Of a stretch of DNA of 64,000 nt, positions 1 to 8,566 are shown piece by piece. Where the stretch lies: NCBI GenBank assembly GCA_051715425.1, contig JBPXJS010000042.1, positions 65,590 to 129,589 of the forward strand. Direction: 5' to 3'. This stretch comes from JAJTFA01 sp051715425 (GTDB lineage Bacteria; Bacteroidota; Bacteroidia; UKL13-3). The translations under genes were made by a program, and so were the position numbers. The notes beneath the pieces are model-generated. The model was not told the DNA's origin. It ran no database searches and saw only the letters and a list, made by a program, of their open reading frames with translations. Every line of letters starts with the position of its first letter. The stretch's first letter is position 1.

Positions 1-86
1 GTTGTTAACTCTTTTATTGCCTTTATCAGGCTCATATTGGTAGAAGCCGATTTAGTGCTTCCGGAAATAGCAACAATTTTTTTCAT
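1..86 (-). CDS. NADPH-dependent FMN reductase family protein (partial)
   Basis: Only the first 28 residues lie in the window; the gene continues past its left edge. The minus strand reads MKKIVAISGSTKSASTN from the ATG at 86, then about eleven more residues. The beta-strand followed by a GSTxxxSxN loop is the FMN-phosphate-binding start of flavodoxin-fold NAD(P)H-dependent FMN/quinone reductases. It lies 43 bp downstream of the PorE-like gene on the same strand, so the two may be cotranscribed. The fold call is reasonable from the loop alone, but the substrate (flavin, quinone, azo dye or chromate) cannot be judged from this fragment. Confidence 0.6.
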   Translation of the reverse strand, partial: MKKIVAISGSTKSASTNMSLIKAIKELT

Positions 87-129
87 ATACGTTAAAAAAA
101 GGAAATGGTATGGTAGGAATGATAAACAG

Positions 130-2034
130 TTACCGGGCCAAAATTTTAAACTCGGTTCTCCGGTTTTGTTTGCGGCCTGCTTCTGTTTTGTTATCTGCAA
201 TGGGTTGCACCTCGGCATAACCTTTATAGCTTAATCGTGCAGCGTCAATTCCGTTTTGCTGTAAATAATCGTACACAGCTTTTGCACGGTTGTTGGAGAG
301 GGCAAGATTTTTTTCTTTTACACCCGTATTATCGGTATGTCCGCCAATTTCTATTTTCATGGTGGCATTGGCTTTAAGGAATGCAATTAATTTATTCAAC
401 TCCACTTTCGATTCTGCTTTCAGTTCAAATTTATCTACATCAAAGAATATGTTTTTTAATACCACGCGTCCGCCTTCTATAATCTGATTTAGCGGTACAT
501 CCAGAGTAAGTGGTTCGGTGGCCGGCTGGTTTTTCAGAGAGAAGTTTTCTGAATAAAACAGATACCCTTCGCACGAAACATTAAGGGCATAATTTTTATT
601 TCCCTGCAAACAAAATAAAAACTGCCCTGTGAGTTTATTCGATACGGCTTCAATAACGGTTTTCTCTGTTTCCAGATCAATCAGTTCAATGCGTGCTCGT
701 AGTTTTTTTAACGTTCTTGCATCGTAAACTATTCCCTTCACATAACCTGTTTTAATAGGACGTATTTTTTCATGCAATACAAACCCTAATATATCCAAAC
801 CTCCAAGTCCACCGGGTCTTTCAGTAGCAATATAAGCATCCACCCCGTTTGCAGCAATGGCCAGGCATCTCTCGTCTTTATGGGAGTTAATAGGAAATCC
901 AAGATTCTCCGGTTGGCCCCATTTTCCATTGGCTTGTTTTCTGGAGATAAACAGGTCATTGCCTCCTAATCCCAAATGTCCGTCAGAAGAAAAATACAGG
1001 GTTTGATCATCCTTGGCGATAAAAGGAGATTCTTCGTTTCCGGGGGTATTGATTTCGGGACCCATATTAATGGGTGGACTCCAGCGTCCTTTGGTATAAG
1101 TGGTATACCATAAATCCATTTCTCCGTATCCTCCGGGTCTGTTGCTGCTAAAGTATAAGGTACGTCCGTCAAATGAAACACTGGGTTGCGATTCCCAGGC
1201 CCGTGTATTTACCGGAAAGCCCAGGCTGCGTGGTTCCCGCCAAAGATCTCCGTCAAGTGCACTAAAATACAAATCACAGCTTCCCTCCGCATTCGCCCTG
1301 TTGCAGGCAGTGAAAAACACATATTGTCCGTCAGCAGAAATGGAAACCGTTCCTTCATTCTGATCTGTATTAATGGGCTGACCCATATTAAAAGATTTGG
1401 TCCAGTTTTGGTCATTTCCTTTTTTGCTCACATAAAACTCCTCTGTCATATTCCCTTCAAGTCGGGTATAAATCAAGGTTTGTTCATCGGCTGTGGTTCC
1501 CGGGAAATACTCATCTAAAGGAGAATTAATAGCAGGGCCCAAATTTTTGGAATCAAAAGGTACAGGGTTTTTTACCGCATTGGTTCCAAAAGCGGCTATA
1601 GCTTCTGTATGAGCTATTTTACCTGCATCAATCTGGTTGCCTTTTTTCTCCTTGTATTGTTTGATATAATTTAAGGCTGTTTCAAACTCACCATAACTCA
1701 ATGCCGCATAGGCCAGTTTATAGTATGGTATCTGAAAATCGGGGTTAATCTCAATTACTTTCCGGTATAGGTTTATGGCTTCGGTAAACTGATCATTTTG
1801 TTCGCGCAGATCGGCAAGCAACATCATGGCATCAATAAATTTAGGATCCTCTTCGAGTATTTTATTCAGCAGTGGCAATGCCTTCTTATAATCCATGATG
1901 GTAAATGCCTGAAGTGCTTCTCCAAACAATTTTTCTGCTTTTTTATTGGTGGTTCCGGTAAATGGCCTGTCGGTTTGGGCTTTTACAGCACCAAGGCTAA
2001 GCAACAAAAGAAAGGAGATCAGTAGCTGTTTCAT
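130..2034 (-). CDS. PorE-like periplasmic protein: TPR, PD40 propeller, CRD and OmpA domains
   Basis: 634 residues. The order of domains is a signal peptide (1-19, ending VKAQ), TPR-like helices (about 30-140), five PD40/WD40-like beta-propeller repeats (about 170-420, with signatures such as YFSSNRPGG and IATERPGG), a carboxypeptidase-regulatory-like beta domain (about 430-510, starting VKGIVYDARTLKKLRA) and a C-terminal OmpA domain (about 525-634). The OmpA part has the peptidoglycan-binding motif GGHTDNTG, LSNNRAKAVYDYL and a final RRTEFKI. This exact order is that of PorE, a component of the type IX secretion system that binds peptidoglycan and helps anchor the outer-membrane complex. Many Bacteroidota carry several paralogues with this layout, so PorE itself is an inference. 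Several T9SS cargo genes lie elsewhere in the window. Confidence 0.8.
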   Translation of the reverse strand: MKQLLISFLLLLSLGAVKAQTDRPFTGTTNKKAEKLFGEALQAFTIMDYKKALPLLNKILEEDPKFIDAMMLLADLREQNDQFTEAINLYRKVIEINPDFQIPYYKLAYAALSYGEFETALNYIKQYKEKKGNQIDAGKIAHTEAIAAFGTNAVKNPVPFDSKNLGPAINSPLDEYFPGTTADEQTLIYTRLEGNMTEEFYVSKKGNDQNWTKSFNMGQPINTDQNEGTVSISADGQYVFFTACNRANAEGSCDLYFSALDGDLWREPRSLGFPVNTRAWESQPSVSFDGRTLYFSSNRPGGYGEMDLWYTTYTKGRWSPPINMGPEINTPGNEESPFIAKDDQTLYFSSDGHLGLGGNDLFISRKQANGKWGQPENLGFPINSHKDERCLAIAANGVDAYIATERPGGLGGLDILGFVLHEKIRPIKTGYVKGIVYDARTLKKLRARIELIDLETEKTVIEAVSNKLTGQFLFCLQGNKNYALNVSCEGYLFYSENFSLKNQPATEPLTLDVPLNQIIEGGRVVLKNIFFDVDKFELKAESKVELNKLIAFLKANATMKIEIGGHTDNTGVKEKNLALSNNRAKAVYDYLQQNGIDAARLSYKGYAEVQPIADNKTEAGRKQNRRTEFKILAR

Positions 2035-2136
2035 TCAGGAATAAATGTATAACGCAATATACTGTTTTCAAGGTATACCTCATGTGGCACTTTCATCCCC
2101 CGATGTTGAAATCTTTTGGCAGGCTTTGTGGTACAC

Positions 2137-3582
2137 TTAGCGTTGCCCGCACTTTACCAAAACCAGTTCGCCAGATTGTGCCACAACCACCGAATCCGGA
2201 ACCTCACCCTTAAAGGCGATAAACCAACTGATTTGGTTATTGCAGGGCAAAAGAACGGAAGAAAAATGGAGGGCATGATGAAGTCTGGTGTTTTTATATA
2301 GGCATATTCCTATAGCACGGTTCCATGCAGCAGTGGTGGCGGCAATGTTACTTCCGGCCTTTATGTGATCTGAAAGGGTATATACATCTTTACCCGTATG
2401 TATTGATTGGATGCGCTGCGCCATAAACTGCACCATGGAGAAAAGCGAAATACAAATGATTAAAACAGTGTTCCATTTGTTTTGCCTGAGTACAGAGAAA
2501 ATAATTCCAATAACCACGAGTAAAGGAAATATCAGGTATCTCTTCTCTGTAAGTATCACAAAATAGCCCAGGGTAAACAGGAGGGTTATAATATATAAAG
2601 GAAACAGCATATCGTTTTTCTTTATCTGTTTTAAATACAACAGAGAAATAAACCATCCTGTAAGGAGAAGAAGGGGCGTTTTCCCCAGATGTTTGAGCAA
2701 GTTGTTTTTCAGGTAAAAACCAATATCCTCAAAGGAATAATAGGGCCTCCATTGTTTAATATGAAAGAGTGAAGGATCATCCCATTCACTGAATAAATGA
2801 AGTGGACTAAGAGAAGCACAGTCTTCAGGAATCAGCATGGGATAATTGGTGTAATCCGGGCCTGAAAGAAAGAAGTTAAATGAAGCCGCGTCACTAAACA
2901 TAAATTGTTGGTATTTTGTAAAAATAATACCACACCAGGCCAAAGCAGCACCAACAATGATTAAACCGGCAGTACCGTATTTTTTCCAATGGTTGCGGTT
3001 CAGCACAACCATGATGATCAGGCTTATGATCACCACGTATAAGTTATACGATTTGGAAAAAATGGCCATAACACCTGCTAAGCCCGTTTGAAGAGATTTA
3101 CCCGGTTGCAATAAGTAATAAATAAAGGCAATACAGATACAGGTGCTTAATACATCAGGTGTGCTAAAGGCCAGTCCATATTGGAGCAGAACAGATGCCG
3201 AAAAGAGTAAATAACCTAAAAGACGGGGAGGAGAATGTATAATCAGGCTAAAGAGCTTGTTTAACAGGATAAGGATGATGGCTCCGCTAATGAAATTAAT
3301 CAGTTTGCATCCAATCAAAACAGGAATACCGGTTGCAATAATCGGAACAAGCAACCAGGAATACAATGGCGACCAATACGAGTTAATGGCTTGTTCAAAA
3401 TCACCGGAAATCCATGACCAAGCAATTCCGGCATAACTTACCGTATCCGGATTAAACTGGTATTGATAGAATGGTAAAAAACAAATTGCACCTGTAAAGA
3501 AAAAGCTTAATGCAGTTACTAAAGGTTGTTTAGTTAAAACCGCAATAATATTAAGCAAGGGTTTCTGTAAACTCAACGCCAA
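2137..3582 (-). CDS. GT-C type (GT39/ArnT-like) multi-pass membrane glycosyltransferase-like protein
   Basis: 481 residues with roughly ten to twelve hydrophobic helices. After the first helix comes a loop reading YQFNPDTVSYAGIAW and then SYWSPLYSW; an Asp in the first extracytoplasmic loop is the usual catalytic signature of GT-C polyprenyl-phosphate-sugar glycosyltransferases. No soluble domain is seen. The start at 3582 overlaps the 3' end of the upstream saccharopine dehydrogenase-like gene by about 32 bp; no later ATG precedes the first helix, so the overlap is probably real. It is a paralogue of the protein at 4921-6417. Acceptor and donor are unknown, and it could also be an uncharacterised membrane family without transferase activity. 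Confidence 0.6.
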   Translation of the reverse strand: MALSLQKPLLNIIAVLTKQPLVTALSFFFTGAICFLPFYQYQFNPDTVSYAGIAWSWISGDFEQAINSYWSPLYSWLLVPIIATGIPVLIGCKLINFISGAIILILLNKLFSLIIHSPPRLLGYLLFSASVLLQYGLAFSTPDVLSTCICIAFIYYLLQPGKSLQTGLAGVMAIFSKSYNLYVVIISLIIMVVLNRNHWKKYGTAGLIIVGAALAWCGIIFTKYQQFMFSDAASFNFFLSGPDYTNYPMLIPEDCASLSPLHLFSEWDDPSLFHIKQWRPYYSFEDIGFYLKNNLLKHLGKTPLLLLTGWFISLLYLKQIKKNDMLFPLYIITLLFTLGYFVILTEKRYLIFPLLVVIGIIFSVLRQNKWNTVLIICISLFSMVQFMAQRIQSIHTGKDVYTLSDHIKAGSNIAATTAAWNRAIGICLYKNTRLHHALHFSSVLLPCNNQISWFIAFKGEVPDSVVVAQSGELVLVKCGQR

Positions 3583-4885
3583 ATTGTTTAAGTTCCTCTA
3601 AAATGGGCTCATAAAATTCGGCATGAACAGGCATTACCACACCGGTGCTTTTTATTTTCCCGCTTAGAATCAGTTTGGCTGCAATTCCCATTGGCAGTCC
3701 AACTGTTTTGGCCATGGCCGTATGTATTTCATCTTCTCCCTTCACCACAAGGGAGCTTTGCAGGATATGGTTTTCGTTTTTTATAGCGTACTTCAATTCG
3801 TGGTGCATCACAATCATATCCAATTCTCCTTTGTGCAGCTTCCATTTTTGCTGAAGCAACCATTGCAGGATCTGAGCTGGAGTTCCCTCGTTCAGCTTTA
3901 TTTTTTCTTCTTCAAATAAACCCAGCCATTGCAGTTTTTTAAACTCTTGCGAAGTGCTGTCTATTTCTAAAAAGCGACACACCCGTGTTTCCAGATTGTC
4001 TAACCCGGTTTCGGGCACAAATGCACTCACAAAATCCTTGTAGGTAAGTTTTGAGGCATTTTCAATCACAAAGGTATCATCTGTAAGCCCCATTTTTACA
4101 AGCATATTCCAGGCTTTGCTGTAGCCTTTTCGTCTCAGTGTTCCTCTCAGTACGGTATGCGCACTTTCTATTCCGTAAGGTTTTATATAACCCAAAGAGT
4201 CGCGGTTGGCATAACTTTCAAAGTCGCCATAACCAGCTACCTGTATAGGTTCTGTTTGCGTAAAAATTCTTGATGCGGGAATAAACTTAAGTTCTTTTTG
4301 CTCCAGGTATTTCGCAGTTGCCTGTCCGGCCAGTACTACGTTACGGGGATTCCAGGTAAACTTATAATTCCAGGGATTATCATCAAACTCTGGCGCTACC
4401 AACCCTCCACAAAAAGATTTAAATGATTGAATGGTGCCTCCATGATGTTGTATGCGGTGAATGAGTTGCATAGCCGATAAGTGATCAATTCCGGGATCAA
4501 GGCCGCATTCATTCAGTAAAATGATATTTGCTTTCAATGCTTCCACATGGAGGTGGTGCATTTCTGGCGAGATATAAGATGCAGTGATGAGGTGTTTTTT
4601 GTTTTTTATACAGGTTTTAGCAACACCAATATGCATGGAAGGCGGTAACAGAGAAATAACCAAATCATGCGCGGCAATTACCTCATCCAGTTCAAAGGAA
4701 TCGTTTACATCCAGTGAAATAGCTGTGGCATGGTTCTTTCCTTTTATTTTTGTTTCTGCCAATTGTTTGTCGGAATCGGCAATGGTAATTTGCCAGTTGT
4801 TTTTTCCGGCTTCATCACATACATATTTTATCAGGTACGAAGAAGATAATCCTGCTCCTATAACAAGTATTTTTTTTACTATCAT
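3551..4885 (-). CDS. Saccharopine dehydrogenase family protein (saccharopine reductase-like)
   Basis: About 444 residues from the chosen ATG at 4885 (MIVKKILVIGAG). A longer frame begins at 4930, but its extra 15 residues precede the Rossmann strand and overlap the stop of the upstream gene. The NAD(P)-binding motif is VIGAGLSSSYL; later come LLNECGLDPGIDHLSAM and FCGGLVAPEFDDNPWNYK, typical of the C-terminal domain of saccharopine dehydrogenase (glutamate-forming, LYS9 type), which interconverts aminoadipate semialdehyde plus glutamate with saccharopine. In Bacteroidota such enzymes are usually assigned to lysine breakdown. No partner lysine-pathway gene is present here; the flanking genes are the two GT-C-like proteins. 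Family is confident, exact reaction less so. Confidence 0.8.
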   Translation of the reverse strand: MIVKKILVIGAGLSSSYLIKYVCDEAGKNNWQITIADSDKQLAETKIKGKNHATAISLDVNDSFELDEVIAAHDLVISLLPPSMHIGVAKTCIKNKKHLITASYISPEMHHLHVEALKANIILLNECGLDPGIDHLSAMQLIHRIQHHGGTIQSFKSFCGGLVAPEFDDNPWNYKFTWNPRNVVLAGQATAKYLEQKELKFIPASRIFTQTEPIQVAGYGDFESYANRDSLGYIKPYGIESAHTVLRGTLRRKGYSKAWNMLVKMGLTDDTFVIENASKLTYKDFVSAFVPETGLDNLETRVCRFLEIDSTSQEFKKLQWLGLFEEEKIKLNEGTPAQILQWLLQQKWKLHKGELDMIVMHHELKYAIKNENHILQSSLVVKGEDEIHTAMAKTVGLPMGIAAKLILSGKIKSTGVVMPVHAEFYEPILEELKQFGVEFTETLA

Positions 4886-4920
4886 ATTTCTGGTCTTGCA
4901 ATCCTGACCTCCCTGTTGGT

Positions 4921-6417
4921 TCACTGCCATTTAATCAATACCGTCTCCTTGTTTTCTGCAATAATCCGGTAGGTCTGATCAATGGTGGCCAGCTCTTTTT
5001 GCGTGCAAAAGTAGTATAATATCTGTCGCTCTTTTAAAACACCTGCATTTTCTTTTAACAAGTCGGGTTTTAGTGAGTCGTAAAATTTAGCCCCGGTAAA
5101 AAAAGCAATAGAAACCGACTGATTCCAAAGCGAAGGACTGCTTGCGAAGGCTTTATTCTCAAGTGGTTCCGCAGATAAAATATTTTCTGCTGTTGCAAAT
5201 GTTTCTTCTCCTTTATTCGGGTAGTCAATTGTTCTATAAAGCGCAAAAGAACTCAGCAAAACCCCAAGAAAAACAGTATAAACCGTTTTACCTGCTCCGG
5301 CTGCCAGATAAAAGAGAAAGGTAATAGCAAGTATTTCACTGGCAATAAGATAACGGTATTCTGAAACAATGAGCATATAAAGTGCCGGATAAAGGAAGGC
5401 CGATAATAATTGAAAGGATGCGGGCCTCCATTTTTCAATTAGCCTGGAACGCAGCATTACCCATATCACCATAAATAAAAACAGCAGGTGGGCAAAAAAT
5501 TGAAGGGTATGCCAGATATTTTTGGGTACATGAAAACCAATATAGGTTTTAAAACTGCTGAAGTCATCAAAGGGTGTCCATTTGCTTACCGGGTAGGTTA
5601 ATGGATTTTCAATGGAAGCGTAAGTAAAGGTGTGATAAGGCAGGTTTAAAAGGTGGTTACCTTCTTGTCCGGGTTGTGGCATATGCGCCTGCCGGAGCAT
5701 CGACATATTAAATGTACCCGCTGTGCTAAAGGTAAATTTCTGGTTGTTTTGCAGGTTCAGATAAGCCCAGGGCAGGCATAAAACAATAAACAGCAGGTAT
5801 GAGCCGGCCAGAGCGGTTATTTTTGGTTTTATATCTTTTTGTTTAAGTAAAAGAAGAAAGGTTAGCAGGTACAATATAGAACACCCTGCAAGGTTATAAT
5901 GTTTGGCATAAAATGCGATTGCGCTTATTATTCCTGCAAGTATCGAAATGGTTTTACTTTCAGGCTCAGCCATCAGTTGTTGCAAAAGAAGTAGTACCTG
6001 AATCATTATCGCAGCCGATACCACGTCAGGAGTGCTGGAACAGATTCCATGCATCATTGCGGTGATGTACACGGTTTGGGAGATCACAAATGGTAAAAGG
6101 GTACCCGACCGTAGTGCCGGAAAAATGCGTAAACACTTTGAAGCTGCAAAAAGGGCTGCTATATGGTTAATGATTTTGAAAGCAGTTATTGCCGGAACAC
6201 CTATGATTAAGAAAGGTGCAAGCAGCCACGATATCAGTGGTGACCAGTAGCCGCTGAATGCAGCCTGAAAATTTCCGGAAGCATATTTTTCAGCAATGGC
6301 TATATATGCCACAGCATCAGGATTTAGCTGGTGTTTAAAAAACGGGAATAAACACGCAAACAATCCTGTGCTGCTAAGCAGGAGCAGCCAAAACGGAAGG
6401 CCTTTTATTTTTAACAT
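4921..6417 (-). CDS. GT-C type (GT39/ArnT-like) multi-pass membrane protein, paralogue of the neighbouring one
   Basis: 498 residues, strongly hydrophobic, with about eleven predicted membrane helices. The first periplasmic loop reads HQLNPDAVAYIAIAEKY and then GYWSPLISWLLAP, aligning closely with NPDTVSYAGIAW and SYWSPLYSWLLVP in the protein at 2137-3582. The two are therefore paralogues that now bracket the saccharopine dehydrogenase-like gene in one minus-strand run. The conserved NPD aspartate suits a polyprenyl-phosphate sugar transferase, but no substrate can be named. Its start faces the divergently transcribed cytidine deaminase gene across a 69-bp AT-rich gap that must hold both promoters. 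Confidence 0.6.
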   Translation of the reverse strand: MLKIKGLPFWLLLLSSTGLFACLFPFFKHQLNPDAVAYIAIAEKYASGNFQAAFSGYWSPLISWLLAPFLIIGVPAITAFKIINHIAALFAASKCLRIFPALRSGTLLPFVISQTVYITAMMHGICSSTPDVVSAAIMIQVLLLLQQLMAEPESKTISILAGIISAIAFYAKHYNLAGCSILYLLTFLLLLKQKDIKPKITALAGSYLLFIVLCLPWAYLNLQNNQKFTFSTAGTFNMSMLRQAHMPQPGQEGNHLLNLPYHTFTYASIENPLTYPVSKWTPFDDFSSFKTYIGFHVPKNIWHTLQFFAHLLFLFMVIWVMLRSRLIEKWRPASFQLLSAFLYPALYMLIVSEYRYLIASEILAITFLFYLAAGAGKTVYTVFLGVLLSSFALYRTIDYPNKGEETFATAENILSAEPLENKAFASSPSLWNQSVSIAFFTGAKFYDSLKPDLLKENAGVLKERQILYYFCTQKELATIDQTYRIIAENKETVLIKWQ

Positions 6418-6486
6418 GGATGTTACGTGCAGGTAATTGAGTTTTGCAAAATAATTCTTATACTCGACTAATAATATATTTTGAGG

Positions 6487-6975
6487 ATGGAAGAGATCAG
6501 AAAAGAGTCGGTTGTGAAAAAATATGACAGCTACACAGAGTTGGAGGAAGGGGATATGGCATTGCTAAAACTGGCCAAAGAAGCAGTTCATTCATCATAT
6601 GCCCCATATTCAAAGTTTCATGTGGGCTGTGCGTTAAGACTTAAAAACGGAAAAATTATTAAGGGCAGCAATCAGGAAAATATCGCCTATCCCAGCGGAT
6701 TGTGTGCAGAACGTGTGGCTATTTTTCATGCCGGATCAGAATATCCGGATGAGCCGGTAATGGCAATGGCAATAACTGTAAAGGCAGATGATTACGAAGT
6801 GAAAGAGCCCATCACGAGTTGCGGGGCATGCCTCCAGAGCATGAGTGAGTATGAGTTAAAATTCAACCAGCCTATACGTGTAATTTTGCAGGGTGAAACA
6901 GGAGCTGTATGGATTGCCGAGGGATTACGCACATTTATGCCTTTTATGTTTTGGGTTGACGAATTAAGAAAATAA
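6487..6975 (+). CDS. cdd: Cytidine deaminase
   Basis: 162 residues from the ATG at 6487; an in-frame TTG six bases earlier is a weaker alternative. The protein deaminates cytidine and deoxycytidine to uridine forms in pyrimidine salvage. Zinc-site residues are visible: CAE at 73-75 (Cys ligand and catalytic Glu) and SCGAC at 111-115 (the two further Cys ligands). The substrate loop region reads YAPYSKFHVGCAL and NIAYPSGLCAER. The usual Pro before the second motif is Ser here and the usual Arg after it is Leu, small departures from the tetrameric family. The stop is one base before adenine deaminase, so the two salvage enzymes form an operon. Confidence 0.9.
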   Translation: MEEIRKESVVKKYDSYTELEEGDMALLKLAKEAVHSSYAPYSKFHVGCALRLKNGKIIKGSNQENIAYPSGLCAERVAIFHAGSEYPDEPVMAMAITVKADDYEVKEPITSCGACLQSMSEYELKFNQPIRVILQGETGAVWIAEGLRTFMPFMFWVDELRK

Positions 6976-6976
6976 C

Positions 6977-8566
6977 ATGTTAATAGAAGCAAACCTCATT
7001 GATATTGAGGGCAGGCAAATATATGGGGCTGAAATAACGGTAACTGAAGGCATTATTACATCCATTGAAAAAACGGGAAAAACCTATAAGCAATATATTC
7101 TTCCTGGTTTTATAGATGCACATGTACATATTGAAAGTTCCTTGCTGGTGCCTTCAGAGTTTGCCAGAATGGCTGTATTGCACGGAACCGTGGCAACTGT
7201 GAGCGATCCTCATGAAATAGCCAATGTGAATGGGTTGGAGGGAGTTGATTATATGATTGCAAATGGAAACCAAACACCTTTCAGGTTTTTCTTCGGTGCC
7301 CCAAGTTGTGTTCCCGCTACAATATTTGAAACCGCTGGTGCCATATTGGATAGTAATGATGTTGACAGGCTTCTTAAGCGCAGTGATATCTGGTATTTGT
7401 CGGAAATGATGAATTTTCCGGGAGTGCTTTTTAACGATGAAGAAGTGTTGAAAAAGATAAAGTCGGCTCATCATTACGGCAAACCAGTTGACGGCCATGC
7501 ACCCGGATTAAGGGGAGATGATATCCGAAAATATATCGCTGCCGGTATCAGCACCGATCATGAGTGTTATATGATTGATGAGGCAAAGGAGAAACTTTCT
7601 TTAGGCATGAAAGTGCTTATCCGCGAAGGAAGCGCAGCACGAAATTTTGATGAACTTATTCCATTATTGGAAAAACATGCTGAACACCTGATGTTTTGCA
7701 GTGATGATAAACATCCCGATTCACTTATCGCAGGACATATCAATCAACTGGTGCAAAGAGCCCTTCAGAAAGGAAATGATTTGTTTAAGGTGTTGCAGGT
7801 GGCCTGTATCAATCCGGTTAAACACTACAAATTACCTGTAGGATTATTAAACATTGGTGATCCTGCAGATTTTATTATTACCTCAGATATTTCCGGTTTT
7901 CAAATTGATCAAACTTATATTAAAGGCAAGCTGGTTGCTGATAAGGGGAAATCCCTGATTCCTGCAACAGAAGTTAAACTGATTAACCAGTTTAACTGTT
8001 CGGAAAAAAGCCCCGGTGATTTTGCATATCAACCAAAAGAAAATGAATGGGTAATCGAATGTCTGGATGGTCAGTTGATAACAAATAAACTTTCTGTTAC
8101 CGGAAAACACTGCAAGCCGGAAAACGATATATTGAAAATAGCCGTGGTAAACAGATATATGGATGCACCCGTTGCCGTGTCGTTTATTAAAAATTTTGGG
8201 TTAAAGGAAGGTGCCATTGCCGGTTCGGTTGCGCACGACAGCCATAATATTGTTGCCGTTGGTGTTGATGATGAAAGTTTATGCAGGGCGGTTAATCATA
8301 TCATTGCAAACAAAGGGGGCTTATGCGTAGTTAACAAAGAAGCTGATGAAATATTGCCGCTACCGGTTGGTGGATTAATGAGCAACCTAGATGCATGGGA
8401 AGTGGAGCGTAAATACACCAGACTGGATGCCATGGCTAAGCAAATGGGCTCATCCCTAAGGGCTCCTTTTATGAGTTTATCCTTTATGGCTTTGCTGGTT
8501 ATTCCACATCTGAAGTTAAGTGATAAGGGGCTGTTTGATGGCGACAGTTTTTCCTTTGTTTACTGA
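6977..8566 (+). CDS. ade: Adenine deaminase
   Basis: 529 residues, an amidohydrolase of the Ade family (adenine to hypoxanthine plus ammonia). The N-terminal beta domain leads to the metal-binding GFIDAHVHIESS motif near residue 46; later come VSDPHEIANVNG, DGHAPGL, STDHECY and FCSDDKHPD, which are the metal and substrate ligands of this family. The C-terminal third contains AGSVAHDSHNIVAVG, the second conserved block specific to adenine deaminase and absent from generic amidohydrolases. Length is normal. It follows cdd by one base, indicating translational coupling. The 3' end overlaps the convergent HTTM gene by seven bases. Confidence 0.93.
   Translation: MLIEANLIDIEGRQIYGAEITVTEGIITSIEKTGKTYKQYILPGFIDAHVHIESSLLVPSEFARMAVLHGTVATVSDPHEIANVNGLEGVDYMIANGNQTPFRFFFGAPSCVPATIFETAGAILDSNDVDRLLKRSDIWYLSEMMNFPGVLFNDEEVLKKIKSAHHYGKPVDGHAPGLRGDDIRKYIAAGISTDHECYMIDEAKEKLSLGMKVLIREGSAARNFDELIPLLEKHAEHLMFCSDDKHPDSLIAGHINQLVQRALQKGNDLFKVLQVACINPVKHYKLPVGLLNIGDPADFIITSDISGFQIDQTYIKGKLVADKGKSLIPATEVKLINQFNCSEKSPGDFAYQPKENEWVIECLDGQLITNKLSVTGKHCKPENDILKIAVVNRYMDAPVAVSFIKNFGLKEGAIAGSVAHDSHNIVAVGVDDESLCRAVNHIIANKGGLCVVNKEADEILPLPVGGLMSNLDAWEVERKYTRLDAMAKQMGSSLRAPFMSLSFMALLVIPHLKLSDKGLFDGDSFSFVY

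Noticed and set aside
130..6417. A complete T9SS gene cluster around the PorE-like gene.
   Set aside because: No porK, porL, porM, porN, sov or porV-like gene is present; the neighbours are metabolic and membrane proteins.
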